A stretch of 64,000 nt of DNA from Agrypnia vestita (Eukaryota; Arthropoda; Insecta; Trichoptera; Phryganeidae): contig JADDOH010005031.1 of the NCBI GenBank assembly GCA_016648135.1, positions 124,001 to 188,000 of the forward strand, in the 5' to 3' direction. The position numbers and the translations under genes were made by a program. The notes under the pieces were generated by a model. That model had not been told where the DNA came from. It searched no databases and saw only the letters and a program-made list of their open reading frames with translations. Shown here one piece after another: positions 24,602 to 33,604 of this stretch; the stretch's first letter is position 1; each line of letters starts with the position of its first letter.

Positions 24602-25145
24602 ACAGGGTTATTTGTAAAACATTACTAACCTCGAAGAGCTATATTCCTGTCTTGATAATGAGTCGAAAATGTTCAAGCTATTATGACCTAATATCAATAG
24701 TTAAGGAGATATGCGACATCAAAGTTTGCATTTTTTTTTCAATATTTATGACTTATTTTTTGTAAAACGTTGGATTCTCATTACAGTAACTCATATCGAA
24801 CATGAAAAATTCATTATCTTTAATACAAGTCAAATAAAAAAATAAAAACCTTCGAATTCCAATTGGAAAACATACAATTGGAATTTTTTCGGGGTTTTTA
24901 TCATTTTATATAACTTGTATTGAAACGAATGAATTTTTCGTAATCGATATGAGTTACTGTAATGAGAATCCAACGTTTTACAAAAAATAAGTCGGAAATA
25001 TCGAAAAAAAAATGCAAACTTTGATGTCGCATATCTCCTAAACTATTGATATTAGATCATAATATCTTGAACATTTTCGACTCGTAATCAAGGCAGGAAT
25101 ACAGTCCTGCGAGGTTATTAATGTTTTACAAATAACCCTGTATAA
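24602..25145. mobile_element. Family I foldback, complete copy
   Basis: A near-perfect palindrome. The ends are TACAGGGTTATTTGTAAAAC and its inverse ACAAATAACCCTGTATA, with arms of about 250 bp meeting near CCAATTGGAAAACATACAAT at 24860-24880. It has TA at both edges and no ORF. It is probably a non-autonomous Tc1/mariner- or foldback-type MITE. The 61-codon opening at 24580 starts in the left arm and is not a gene. Confidence 0.85.
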
Positions 25146-25285
25146 ATTTACGTAAATATATAACGCACGAAGTATTCTATGATACGTCATAACCTCAAGC
25201 TATGATTCTTCTTCCTATTGTCACGTGGGAGTGCAGGTACCTTTATTGATTTTTCTATTTATAGCGGTCTCATAAAGAGAAGAAT

Positions 25286-25293
25286 TATAAGAA

Positions 25294-25331
<38 letters not shown>

Positions 25332-25340
25332 TTCTTATAA
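25286..25340. repeat. (TA)n hairpin
   Basis: TTATAAGAAGGA, then about 16 TA units, then TCCTTCTTATAA forms a perfect self-complementary stretch of about 55 bases, capable of cruciform extrusion. Confidence 0.85.
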
Positions 25341-26017
25341 AAGACCCGGACAAAGAGAAACTGACAACTAGTATGCCGATTCAATGGCAGGATAATGGGG
25401 TGACAGAGTGTCCTTTGATCGGTTTAAATATAGATAAAGGCAATTAAATTAATCAAAATTTTCAATTAAATATTCTCAAATAAGAATGGCAATATTTACT
25501 CGTTCCAGTACTTAGGAAGCCGAGATGTGAAGCTCCACCATCAATGTCTTGCGCAAATTAAAAGATCTATGGAATGGACTTTGTCTGGTATGTCTTTTAG
25601 AGTTTTACATAGTATTGAACGCAAAAATAATAGGCATGATGACAGATTTTGTAATAAAGTAATTTTTTATGCAAATAATTGCATTTTCATCTACCTATTT
25701 TTAATTTCGCGCCTAAACGTCCGGAGGTGTCATGGCGTCTACGTGACGTCAAGCCTAAGTAAACGTTGCATTGTGTCTATGACAATAGTTCAGAGATACA
25801 GTGATGGTTACTTAGGCGTGACGTAATTCGCTCTGACCGGTGTTAAAATGGCCGAATGCAAAATTTTATACTTTTATTTTATAGAAAATCTTATTATTCT
25901 CAATGTGTAAATTAAAACTGGATAATTTTTTGGAATCCTTTCAAAATATTTTCTTCTCTAAAATCACTTATTCTTTAATTCTTTAATTCTTTAATTCTTT
26001 AATACTGTCTGAGTAAT
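25341..26017. other. No gene recognised; TTCTTTAA tandem repeat at its end
   Basis: One 99-codon opening (25527-25826) has no recognisable domain. At 25970-26003 the 8-mer TTCTTTAA is repeated four times immediately upstream of the SINE. Confidence 0.5.
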
Positions 26018-26210
26018 GAGTAGCTTGTTGGTCTTGTGGTTAGGACACTCGCCTCGTGATCCATAGGTCGCGGGTTCAAAACTCAACTCCAGACTAGCAA
26101 TTAAATCCTATTTTCATAGCACAAACGTTTAGCTTAGTTTGAAAATAGTAAGAATATTGATGTGACACGTACTCCATGTTTGCATTTCTATTTTAAAAAA
26201 AATTACATCA
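26018..26210 (+). mobile_element. Family E tRNA-derived SINE, copy 1
   Basis: The head reads TAGCTTGTTGGTCTTGTGG, then TTAGGACACTCGCC (A-box side), with B box GGTCGCGGGTTCAAAAC. The body has TTAGTTTGAAAATAGTAAG and the tail runs CCATGTTTGCATTTCTATT into A-rich sequence. An RNA polymerase III promoter with a common body and tail is SINE architecture. Other copies are at 51078 (plus), 51852 (minus) and 63803 (tail only). Confidence 0.85.
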
Positions 26211-26432
26211 TGGCTATTTTTTATTTAAGTGATTAAAATGTCTGTTCGCTATAGGTTCATTTTTTAAGCTACACTTCATTAGCTGCGTTGAGAATCAAAT
26301 TTTAGAACGTAACGAAATGCGTGCGCATCATACAACGAAAATTTTTCAAAAGGAATTCTTTCAGAAAGTATTCTCGTCATATGCAAATTAGCGCTTTTGC
26401 TTATAATCCCCTCAAATATAATAAACAAAGCA
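26211..26432. other. No gene recognised
   Basis: Short AT-rich spacer between the SINE and a family C copy. Confidence 0.4.
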
Positions 26433-26955
26433 GTAAAGGCGATTGTTTGGCAATGCAAGTTAAATTCACGATTTTTTCTTAAAGCTTCTCTAGCATCTTA
26501 TTTTCTATCACATTTTTGTTTGAAAAGGTATCAAATGAAAAAAATCCATCAGGCTCCATGTATTTAAAAAATACAGGTATCTTTTGAAAATGACAAAATA
26601 AATTATTGAATCAATTAATTAATTACCAAACCAGTTTGGTACGGACAGATTTTTTTTTAAATTAAAGATAATAGTTTACTTTATAGTAAATCCTATTGAT
26701 AAAAAAATACATGTCACGGGTCACAATCATATTATAAAGCCGAAAGTGGATAAATTTGTTTCATTTCTAAAACATCTATAATTAATTAATTATTAATTGA
26801 CTAAATTATTTATTTTGTGTCATTTTAGAAAGATGTCGTAGTTCAAATATATGGTAACTTATTTTTTATACTTTTCTTTCAGCTTGGAACATTTTTGTGT
26901 ATCCTTATGAAAGACGCTGTTTTGATATGAAATAAAAAACTAACTTTCGCCTTTA
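26433..26955. mobile_element. Family C foldback, diverged copy
   Basis: Left edge TAAAGGCGATTGTTTGGCAA and right edge TTTCGCCTTTA are inverted. The interior follows the family C arm (TCTATCACATTTTTG, then ATCAGG, AATTACCAAACC, TAATAGTTTACTTT), with many substitutions and a shortened middle. Confidence 0.65.
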
Positions 26956-27474
26956 TTTTCATTTTTTCTTGTATCTAGCATGATACTTATATGCTTTTTA
27001 TTATGTTTTATTCATGATTTTTACTGTATGTAAGTTCTTTCAAATTAGGTGTTGATCTAATGAAGAAAGGTAATAAAAGATAAAAAAAGCTACCTACCTA
27101 AGAATCTAGTGAGAAAGTTAGTAGTCGATAGGCTTGCTAAATATTATCCTATATTTACATGTATGTATTTGTGTATGTATCAAGTAATTAAATGTCATTT
27201 GTCCAATGAACGCCGATTTATCAGTACTGAAATTAAAAATGAACTTTATTTTTTTGTTAATTTTTTATTCCTATATATATAATTTATTTTTTTTCAGTAT
27301 AATTTTACTATGCTTGTCTCACAAGAAAGCTCTGTATTGAGACAGGCAAAGTTTACAATTAAAATTTAATTACATCCAAGTACCTTTTATATATATTGGT
27401 TAAAGAAAAAGACCAATCATCTTCTACATTCTGCCACAAATAACAATGTTTACATGAAATCATGATTAACATAA
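26956..27474. other. No gene recognised
   Basis: AT-rich; no openings of note. Confidence 0.5.
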
Positions 27475-27565
27475 TGTAAACACCAACACAACGAAACAAT
27501 GTGCGTCGTACGCACGAGTTACACATACTAATTCGATTGTCTTTCTTAAAAGGAAAAGGTGTCTG
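27475..27565. repeat. Short dispersed repeat H, copy 1
   Basis: GTAAACACCAACACAACGAA through TACACATACTAATTCGATTG and TGTCTTTCTT is shared, with about 90% identity by eye, with 32797-32880. Nature unknown. Confidence 0.6.
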
Positions 27566-27614
27566 GCTTAAGATTCAGATTGTCACTTTGTTTGGGTGTT
27601 TTTTTAAATGGCAA

Positions 27615-27715
27615 TATATTTTAAATCGATATCTTTCCATAGAAAAAATGCAAGAGAAGCTACGAGTATGAAAATAAGTGACGGATTTCGCTCGCATTGT
27701 AGACGATCGCCTTAA
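27615..27715. mobile_element. Family C fragment (right edge)
   Basis: It ends GTAGACGATCGCCTTAA, the exact terminus of the palindrome at 13091-14206. Before that it carries the TATTTTAAAT, ATGCAAGAGAAG and ATGAAAATAAG blocks of the arm in diverged form. Confidence 0.65.
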
Positions 27716-27839
27716 TATTTTTGTATCGCATCAACCGTAGATTAAACGAGCACTCTGTGTATAGTATTTTCGTACATCCTACATCAAAGGTAATGATACA
27801 AATTTTCCCATAGTTGAGTGCTTTGTATGAAGTAATCCC

Positions 27840-28194
27840 ACTTGTTAAAGCCTCACCCCTGTTCCCCCGGCCCGCGCCACGCCTGCGTTCAGCTCACACC
27901 GCGGCTATCCATTCACGTCTCAGCCAGTCAAGTCGGATCTCCCGCCAGTCAAGTTCGATCGGACAGTCAAAGTTAACCGACGTTTGTTTGCGAACAATCA
28001 GTGAGCGAGTTTTTTGTTCGGCAGCCTCGAGTGATTTGCTACCGAATAGTTTACTATTAAATTGCCGAGGAGACGTCCGGGGATTAGATTTGTATTTATG
28101 TGATTTTAAACGTTCGCTGAACTCTGAACGAAGGGCTCTTTCCTATTGTTTTGAGGGTTTCTGTCGCTTTTATTGTGAACTGAACCCAACAGGT
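27840..28194 (+). promoter_or_regulatory. Candidate CpG-rich promoter and untranslated first exon
   Basis: A sharp rise in G+C and CpG compared with both flanks. It carries repeated CCAGTCAAGT / GACAGTCAAAG and an AATCAGTGAG initiator-like element near 28000, and it ends CCAACAG|GTAGGT, a good 5' splice site at 28194/28195. This layout (initiator, no TATA, about 200-bp leader, donor) is typical of insect TATA-less promoters. The 137-codon opening across it (27814-28227) starts from a non-ATG codon and runs through the splice donor, so I treat it as leader and not as a protein. The downstream gene on this strand that I can see is the secreted-protein gene at 48067, some 20 kb away. The link is inference. 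Confidence 0.4.
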
Positions 28195-28388
28195 AGGTGC
28201 GTTGAGTGTAGAACGATTTTGAAGTGATGAATGATTTGGAAGTACCTACTTGATATAATGTTTTACTGGTATCTTGAAGATGTCAGTTGAATGTTGGAAT
28301 TTAGCATGGAATATAATAATATAACCTTTAAAATTTCATAAAACTTTTAGGAAATTCGTGTTTCTCCGATGCGTGTTTATACAAAATT

Positions 28389-28856
28389 ATACACGGTGTC
28401 TCGTAGCTAGTAATAAAAATTTCGGAGGTCTTCCTCATTTAATTTTGAATAGAAAATATTATTTATGCTTTTGCTGAAATGTTAACGGTTAAGAAGATGA
28501 GCGACATGAAATTTTTCATTTTTTTTCCGTACCTATATCTACCCTATATACGTTGTATTCTCACGAAAGTAGTTTATATTTGAGCAGAAATTTGAAACAA
28601 ATTTCTTGCGGGGTTTTATTAATTTTATTTGACTTGTGTCAAAGCGAGTGAATTTTAAATATTCAATACACTCGTACATAAATTTCACGATAGTCGCGCT
28701 GTCAGAAATATTGAAAAATGAATGCTAATTTTGATATTGTTTATCTCCGTAACTGTTGACATTTCGCCCGATGTGTAAACAGTATTTTGTGTTCAAATTT
28801 TGAAAGCAGAAAATTCCTTCGAAGTTTTTGCTACTACCTACGGAAAATGCTGTATA
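28389..28856. mobile_element. Family I foldback, copy with both ends
   Basis: Left edge TATACACGGTGTCTCGTAGC and right edge CTACGGAAAATGCTGTATA are imperfect inverted repeats. The inner TTTTGAATAGAAAATAT, the TTATCTCCGTAACTGTTGAC counterpart and GTTGTATTCTCACGA pair across the centre. No ORF. Confidence 0.7.
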
Positions 28857-29429
28857 TGAACGGGTATTTATATTAAGTATATTTATAAAAGAAATACGTA
28901 TTAAAATGGATTATATTTTTGGGGTTGGGTTGGTAAAATACACGTGCTTGTGATAAAGCATTATTATCAGTCTTCTATTTATTGCCGGGTAAAGGTCTCC
29001 TTAAGTATTTTTCATCTTTTATATTAATTACTATTCGCTGCCACATATTTCAGCAATATTTGATGATTTCGTCAGTCTAGCGGATTATAGGGCAGCCTGT
29101 AGGCCCCATGATTCCCCCGGGTACCACTGGATGACTAAATTCGCCAGCGATTGTACATCCTGTGAGCGATATGACCTTCGTTTAAATTTGTAAAATTTTG
29201 TAATACTTTATAGAAATTTCGCATGTGGGAGTGTAGTTTATTTTTAGAAAAAGTTGACAAAATTTTTTAAATTAACACAAGCAAGATAACAATAGTAAAT
29301 TAGGCCAATTATGAACTTTCCACTGATGATTGTTAATGATATAAGCAAAGGTTGACAGTGTGAGATTATTTATAGTTTCAAAATATATTAAAAGGGGTGG
29401 CAAGGGCGGTTGGACGTAGGATTAGGATA
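28857..29429. other. No gene recognised
   Basis: 28978-29175 (TTGCCGGGTAAAGGTCTCC, then GGATTATAGGGCAGCCTG) has the look of a decayed retroelement common in moths, but I cannot place it. The remainder is AT-rich. Confidence 0.4.
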
Positions 29430-29790
29430 AAGGAACGAAGGATGAGAGCATATTGGAACATAAATTGAGAGAACTATTGGGTGGGTTTATAAGAACTCTG
29501 CTGCAGGTATTTAATATCTTTGTAGACTATCAAGATAAGAAAGCTTGAGTATCTCGAACATATTATGAGAGTCAAAAATACAAGTACAAAAAAATAGTCT
29601 AAACTAAACCAACTAATCATCCAGTGGGAAGTAAATGGTAAAAGAGGCGTAGAAAAACGTCGCATCTCATGGTTGCGCACGTAAGAGACTGGTTCAAGTG
29701 TAACTCGATTGTTGTTTCTGGCGAGGGTGAAAAGATCCTTAATTGCCAACATCGATCGTATTAAAATCATCAGAATTTTATATGTTTTTT
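29430..29790 (+). pseudogene. RTE-like LINE ORF, C-terminal relic
   Basis: The plus strand, read with several frame changes and stops, gives the closing blocks of RTE-type LINE proteins: an SRTYYES / EHIMRV counterpart of EHIMRG, a KW.KR.RKTSHLMVA block that becomes GKRGVGRRRISWLRN after frame correction, and then VRDWFKC. The order and spacing fit the family. Short and heavily damaged. The minus-strand 98-codon opening here is a shadow. Confidence 0.6.
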
Positions 29791-29929
29791 ATTTATTTAT
29801 GGTTGTTGTGTTTAATTTGTAGAACTCCATATTTTTTTTTTTTAATTAATAAATTTAAAAATACAATAATACAATTAATCTTACATACCCTAATCAAAAA
29901 TATAATAATAATAAATATGCATGCATAGA

Positions 29930-30351
29930 CTTTTTCGGTCCAACTTCAGTAAAAACAGCTAATGAAATGAAAAAATTCGGTTTAAAAATAGCTTTTCAAA
30001 CCAATAGAACAAACCTCAAAATTTTAAAAGTAATACATCAAAATTAGAAAACACTGGCATACACAATTAATATGTAATCATAAAGATTGCAATGCCTCAT
30101 ATATTGGACAAACGGGAAGCTCTTTTTTAACTAGATACGCGAAACACATGCGCTGCTATAAAAATAAAAATTTTGAGTCAAAATTTGCGGCCCATTTACT
30201 AAATGAAAACCACGTCCCGCTAGGTAATAACGTGCCAACACCTTTACACATAGAAATAAAAGGTTTTAGAATGAATTTACTCGAGTAACTGGAAATATAT
30301 AAATATACAAATGATCCAAACATAAAACTTTTAAATAGTCAACAAAAATGA
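29930..30351 (+). pseudogene. Penelope-like element: GIY-YIG endonuclease relic
   Basis: Penelope-like retroelements encode a reverse transcriptase followed by a GIY-YIG nicking endonuclease; this is the end of such an ORF. The frame from 29972 gives KKFGLKIAFQTNRTNLKILK, the linker found just before the nuclease. After a single-base frameshift near 30063, the frame from 30064 gives LICNHKDC, SYIGQTGSSFLTRYAKHM, and KFAAHLLNENH. These are the YIG half of the GIY-YIG motif, the conserved arginine region and the FAxHLxxxxH motif. The first half (GIY) is represented by TGIH in the other frame. A stop at 30286 interrupts the C-terminal tail, and the ORF ends at 30349. The reverse-transcriptase part is absent. 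It lies 290 bp upstream of an inverted repeat with hammerhead-like cores, as expected for the terminal repeat of these elements. Confidence 0.85.
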
Positions 30352-30638
30352 TCTTCTCTCCACTTCTTAATACGTTTAAAAAACAAGGACATAAATTAAA
30401 ATACTATTTATAAATAACAACTAAATAGAATCACTTACAGAAAACGAGGAATTTTGATAATTAAGCATGCCATAGAATTTTGTAAACAGGGATACTTTTA
30501 TGATAAGAGCCCGTGAAAAACGAACATTAATATAGGGCTTCACCAAAAATATCCAATTACTCTAAAGGGGAAGGGGTAACTTAAAATTTTATAACTTCTT
30601 CTTCAAATGTAGCAAATTTATTTTGTGGTAACATAATT
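30352..30638. other. Penelope-like element 3' non-coding region (probable)
   Basis: AT-rich and without ORFs. It lies between the endonuclease relic and the inverted terminal structure and probably belongs to the same element. Confidence 0.45.
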
Positions 30639-30842
30639 ATAATTAATATAAATTAACTTTGTTTAAACCACTTATTTATTGAAAAAAATCAACATGTTTC
30701 AAAGCCAATGGCTTCTTCATCAGGAAAACAAAAAAAAAAAATTTATTTTTTGTCTTCCTGATGAAGAAGCCATTGGCTTTGAAACATGTTGATTTTTTTC
30801 AATAAATAAGTGGTTTAAACAAAGTTAATTTATATTAATTAT
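30639..30842. repeat. 88-bp perfect inverted repeat with hammerhead-like cores
   Basis: Arms 30639-30726 and 30755-30842 are exact inverse copies, separated by a 28-base A/T-rich loop. Each arm contains CTGATGA, a short stem (AAGCC/GGCTT), GAAAC and ATGTTGA, the order of the conserved strands of a hammerhead ribozyme with a minimal helix III (plus strand 30758-30795; minus strand 30723-30686). Hammerhead motifs are an established feature of Penelope-like terminal repeats. Helix II is not flush with the core (one or two unpaired bases), so activity is uncertain. Confidence 0.75.
30758..30795 (+). ncRNA. Hammerhead-ribozyme-like motif (Penelope type)
   Basis: CTGATGA (30758-30764), helix II AAGCC...GGCTT with an ATT loop, GAAAC (30781-30785), then ATGTT with cleavage expected after the second T. 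Helix III would be the two-base-pair AC/GT stem typical of dimer-dependent retroelement hammerheads. Flanking helix I pairing is weak. Probably inactive or marginal. Confidence 0.5.
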
Positions 30843-30879
30843 AAAATTTTATAAATAAGTCGATTATACGTGGTATATT

Positions 30880-30925
30880 CACTGTTTGATTAATGGCCTT
30901 GCAAGCCGAAACAGCTGTCACACTA
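30880..30925 (+). other. Possible second degenerate hammerhead-like motif
   Basis: GGCCTTGCAAGCCGAAACAG followed by CTGTC gives a stem, GAAAC and GTC in the correct order, and TTGATTA precedes it where CTGATGA is expected. Two core positions are wrong, so this is only a candidate. Confidence 0.25.
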
Positions 30926-31089
30926 AAAATAGTTAACCAGCAGAACTTAATAATAATATTTAATTTATTTTAAATTTCAATAATAATAATATTTATCAAA
31001 ATTTAATTAATTTTAAATTTTATTAATAATAATTATTAAAATTTAATTTATTTTAAATTCGCTAAAAGAATATATAATTTATTTAGTGC
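30926..31089. repeat. A/T-only low-complexity tract
   Basis: Runs of TTTAATTTATTTTAAATT and AATAATAATA over about 130 bases. Confidence 0.7.
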
Positions 31090-31500
31090 TAGCACTTTTT
31101 CTCGTAGCTTCTTTAAAAATTCATTCATTAGGTCTCATACGTTTAATTTTTTTTCTAAAACGACATTATCTAAATCGATAAGTCGATTATAAATTACCAA
31201 AGCGATATTTTAGAAGTAAGGAAAACTGCTCCACTTTGTGGGTTTTACATAACTGTATGGACGTAATGACATGATTATTTTTCAATAATATTTGAAAGTT
31301 AACAATCGTTTTAAGTAAATAAAATTATTTTTATATATTTTTTAAAAAATTGACTGTTTATTTAAATATTTTTCCGATGCCTTTTTAACCCTTATCACAT
31401 AACTGACAACTTTGTAACATGAATTAAAATTCAAAAACTTATTCAGAATTCCTCATTTTAATTTATTTTATCAAAATGCAGCCTATTTTAGATACAAAAA
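31090..31500. mobile_element. Family C foldback, single-arm fragment
   Basis: It follows the left arm of 13091-13630 in order: ATTCATTCATTAGGT, AAATTACCAAAGCG, CTGCTCCACTTTGTGGGT, ATGATTATTTTTCAATAAT. It is diverged, and the terminus has been lost. Confidence 0.6.
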
Positions 31501-32034
31501 ATAAGCTTTAAAAATATATTATTTACAGAAACAAGTTTTCATTTTCTTTTCATAATTCTACCTGTTTCTAACAAAACGAATTTTCATTGAGTAGTACCTA
31601 ACCGATTAGAGCGAACAATTGCTTGTCTCTGTAATGATATATAATAACTATGATTGATGTAGTAACTTTCTCTCAAAATTTTGTACACAACATAAATATC
31701 TTTCCATTTGGTTTATAGTAATGTACAGTTTTGTAACAATGTATGCACCGTTTCCAACTGAATTTTTATTCGATTGCGAACCGCGTATACGAAGCGATAA
31801 TATTTTTTGTTCGCAATCCGCGTACGAGAGACTAAAAAAAAATATATATTTCGCAACTCGCGTACAACTCGAGATTCAAAAAATATTGTGTTGCTATGGA
31901 AAAAAGCAGAGTAAGCGAGAAAAGGTAAGAATCATAGGTTATTTATACAAATAAAAAATGAAACACGCATTTTTAATCCATAGGATGGGCGCAAAAGATG
32001 TACACCGAACAATTTGCAAAATAAATGTAGCCAT
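31501..32034. other. No gene recognised; CGCGTA(C/T) direct motifs
   Basis: Around 31775-31870 three phrases of the type TTCGCAA(C/T)CCGCGTA(C/T) recur about 40 bases apart, a tiny degenerate tandem repeat. The 77-codon opening over it (31721-31954) is not convincing. Confidence 0.4.
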
Positions 32035-32343
32035 ATTCAGAATATTTTGAGTACGTCCAAATTTATCAAGAACACAACACTGGACTTTATCCCCAGGAGG
32101 ACATCATTAATATGTTAAGATATATTATAGGTGTCTCATAGAGACGAAGCTATATTTTTATGTGGGAAAGTAGGTAAGGAAGTCTTTTATGGGTGTTCAT
32201 AAGGCTTACGATCTATCGTACAGCTGACTTAAGTGATCACTTTGAACGTTACATTGTGTAAAGTACATACATACGTACATACCTACTTTCCCAGATAAAA
32301 ATACAGCTTCGTTTCTGTGAGACATCTAAAATATATCTTAATG
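32035..32343. repeat. Family B MITE, complete hairpin copy
   Basis: Inverted ends of about 70 bp: CATTAATATGTTAAGATATA to GGGAAAGTAGGTA at the left, and the inverse, ending ACATCTAAAATATATCTTAATG, at the right (32106-32343). Inside each is GTCTCATAGAGACGAAGC. The centre has GACTTAAGTGATCACTTTG. The outer left flank 32035-32105 (TTATCCCCAGGAGGAC) matches that of other copies. No ORF. Confidence 0.75.
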
Positions 32344-32518
32344 CAGCCATATTGCTTACACAATTAAATTCATGATAATTCAGTCCGATATAAAGTATCA
32401 ATTTCTTTGATACAAATTAAATATCTTCATCGTCGTCTTCTCCTTATATTTTTTTTGAATTTGAGGTTCTATTGACATTTGCGGTAATGTACTTCTTTAA
32501 TCGGGCTAGGAAATCAAA

Positions 32519-32785
32519 ATGCATATAGAAAACCATACACACATTTGCCACATTATGCTGTACCACTTCAAGAAAGTGTGTAAAGCTGTTATATAGTTAT
32601 ATCCCGACCTCAAAGATCTTTTCGGCGAAGGAACGAATAGCGAAAGGGCAAGTCGAGAGTGGTTTGTTTCATTCAAAGCTGGTAGCTTCGACGGCAAGTC
32701 AGGAAAGAGTTAATCTTCGTATACTTAAGACCAGGCCCTTCTGGCGGCTGTGGAAGAGGAAGATAAACACTAGACCGTTGGTGTT
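32519..32785 (+). pseudogene. mariner transposase N-terminal relic (left arm)
   Basis: From the ATG at 32519 the frame reads HICHIMLYHFKKVCKAV, a stop, then DLFGEGTNSERASREWFVSF and KAGSFDGKSG up to a stop at 32708. This is the first HTH and the GEG(T)xSExxxxxWFxxF second-helix signature of mariner transposases. A frameshift later gives DQALLAAVEEEDKH (about 32730-32771), the start of the next block. Divergent from the two long mariners in this window and closer to mori-type proteins by eye. Confidence 0.75.
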
Positions 32786-32796
32786 TATACCCGTAA

Positions 32797-32880
32797 ACAC
32801 CAACACAATGAAACGATGTGCCACGTACGCACGGCGTACACATACTAATTCGACTGTCTTTCTATGGAAAGAGGTCTACC
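32797..32880. repeat. Short dispersed repeat H, copy 2
   Basis: GTAAACACCAACACAATGAA through CACATACTAATTCGACTG and TGTCTTTCT matches 27475-27565. Immediately before it, GGTGTTTATACCCGTAAACACC includes an 8-bp hairpin. Confidence 0.6.
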
Positions 32881-32949
32881 TATACTGGACACTCTTCGCC
32901 CGCGGAATCAACCGTCTTCCAAGTAAACGGGAAGCAGCAATTGACGTAA

Positions 32950-33342
32950 AAATGTCCTTAGGTTTTCACGGCCATTCAGAATCTTCTGTGTATAGTTTTC
33001 TGGGATATTCTGCCGTGTGTGTGTGACCAGCAGGCTAAATAAAGTGTGCAGGATAAATCAAATAGACGATCCGCACAGTCCGACATCCGTTAGTAGATAT
33101 ATAAAACACTACATGAAGACACACACCTTGCTTTCGACACGGTACTGCAATCCAGTATTTAACATAACACAAACTTGGAGACACCCTGACTTCGGTACGG
33201 TATTGCAAGGTAATACTTAACCTACACTTCAACACTCACTCATCACATCAGCCCTGATGATGGACCCTGCAATGGGATCCGAAACGTTGGCCAGAGAGGT
33301 CACACACACACGGCAGAATATCCCAGAAAAGTATACACAGAA
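32950..33342 (+). mobile_element. 393-bp hammerhead-bearing element with 13-bp flanking duplication
   Basis: The 13-mer GCAATTGACGTAA lies at both sides (32937-32949 and 33343-33355), as a target-site duplication would. Inside, a 42-45-bp inverted repeat (about 32983-33026 and 33299-33342; ends TTCTGTGTATA...GTGTGTGTGTGAC) surrounds a body with no credible ORF and a hammerhead-like core at 33249-33295. Size, core motif and a duplication of more than 10 bp resemble a Penelope-type terminal-repeat copy or a retrozyme-like short retroelement. Openings on both strands (33017-33235) are not supported. Confidence 0.65.
33249..33295 (+). ncRNA. Hammerhead-ribozyme-like motif
   Basis: CTGATGA (33254-33260), a strong stem GGACCC/GGGATCC with one bulged A, GAAAC (33281-33285), GTT and then GGCC. 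Helix I can form three base pairs (GCC before the core with GGC after the cleavage position). One unpaired T follows CTGATGA. Helix III is minimal (ACGT). The complete core order is present; activity is untested. Confidence 0.55.
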
Positions 33343-33421
33343 GCAATTGACGTAATTAACAGCACTTGATGGTGACTACGCCCCCAAGTGATTAAATTGT
33401 CTTTTGAGGTTATCTTGATGT

Positions 33422-33456
33422 TTGGTTAGGTTAGGTTAGGTTAGGTTAGGTTATGT
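33422..33456 (+). repeat. Interstitial (TTAGG)n array
   Basis: Five to six GGTTA units in phase, the canonical insect telomere pentamer. At this size it is an interstitial microsatellite and not a chromosome end. Confidence 0.9.
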
Positions 33457-33529
33457 TATTTATGAAAAAATATAATTTTCAATATAATTTAAAAAAAAAC
33501 TGATGATATATCGTTGAGATCGGGAATAA

Positions 33530-33604
33530 CGCTGGAGCTTTCCACATTTTCTTGAAGAGGTACAGCATAATGTGGCAAATATGTATTTGGTTTTCTATGT
33601 GCAT
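33530..33604 (-). pseudogene. Inverted mariner N-terminus (right arm)
   Basis: Minus strand from the ATG at 33604: MHIENQIHICHIMLYLFKKM and then WKAPALFPIS. It is homologous to the left-arm start at 32519 but less damaged (no stop). It ends at the arm junction after about 25 codons. Confidence 0.7.

Noticed and set aside
27814..28227. 137-codon plus-strand opening (starts from a non-ATG codon)
   Set aside because: It runs through a good splice donor and promoter-like sequence, begins without ATG and has no domain; better explained as a CpG-rich leader.
33422..33456. Chromosome end
   Set aside because: Only five to six TTAGG units with ordinary sequence on both sides; interstitial.
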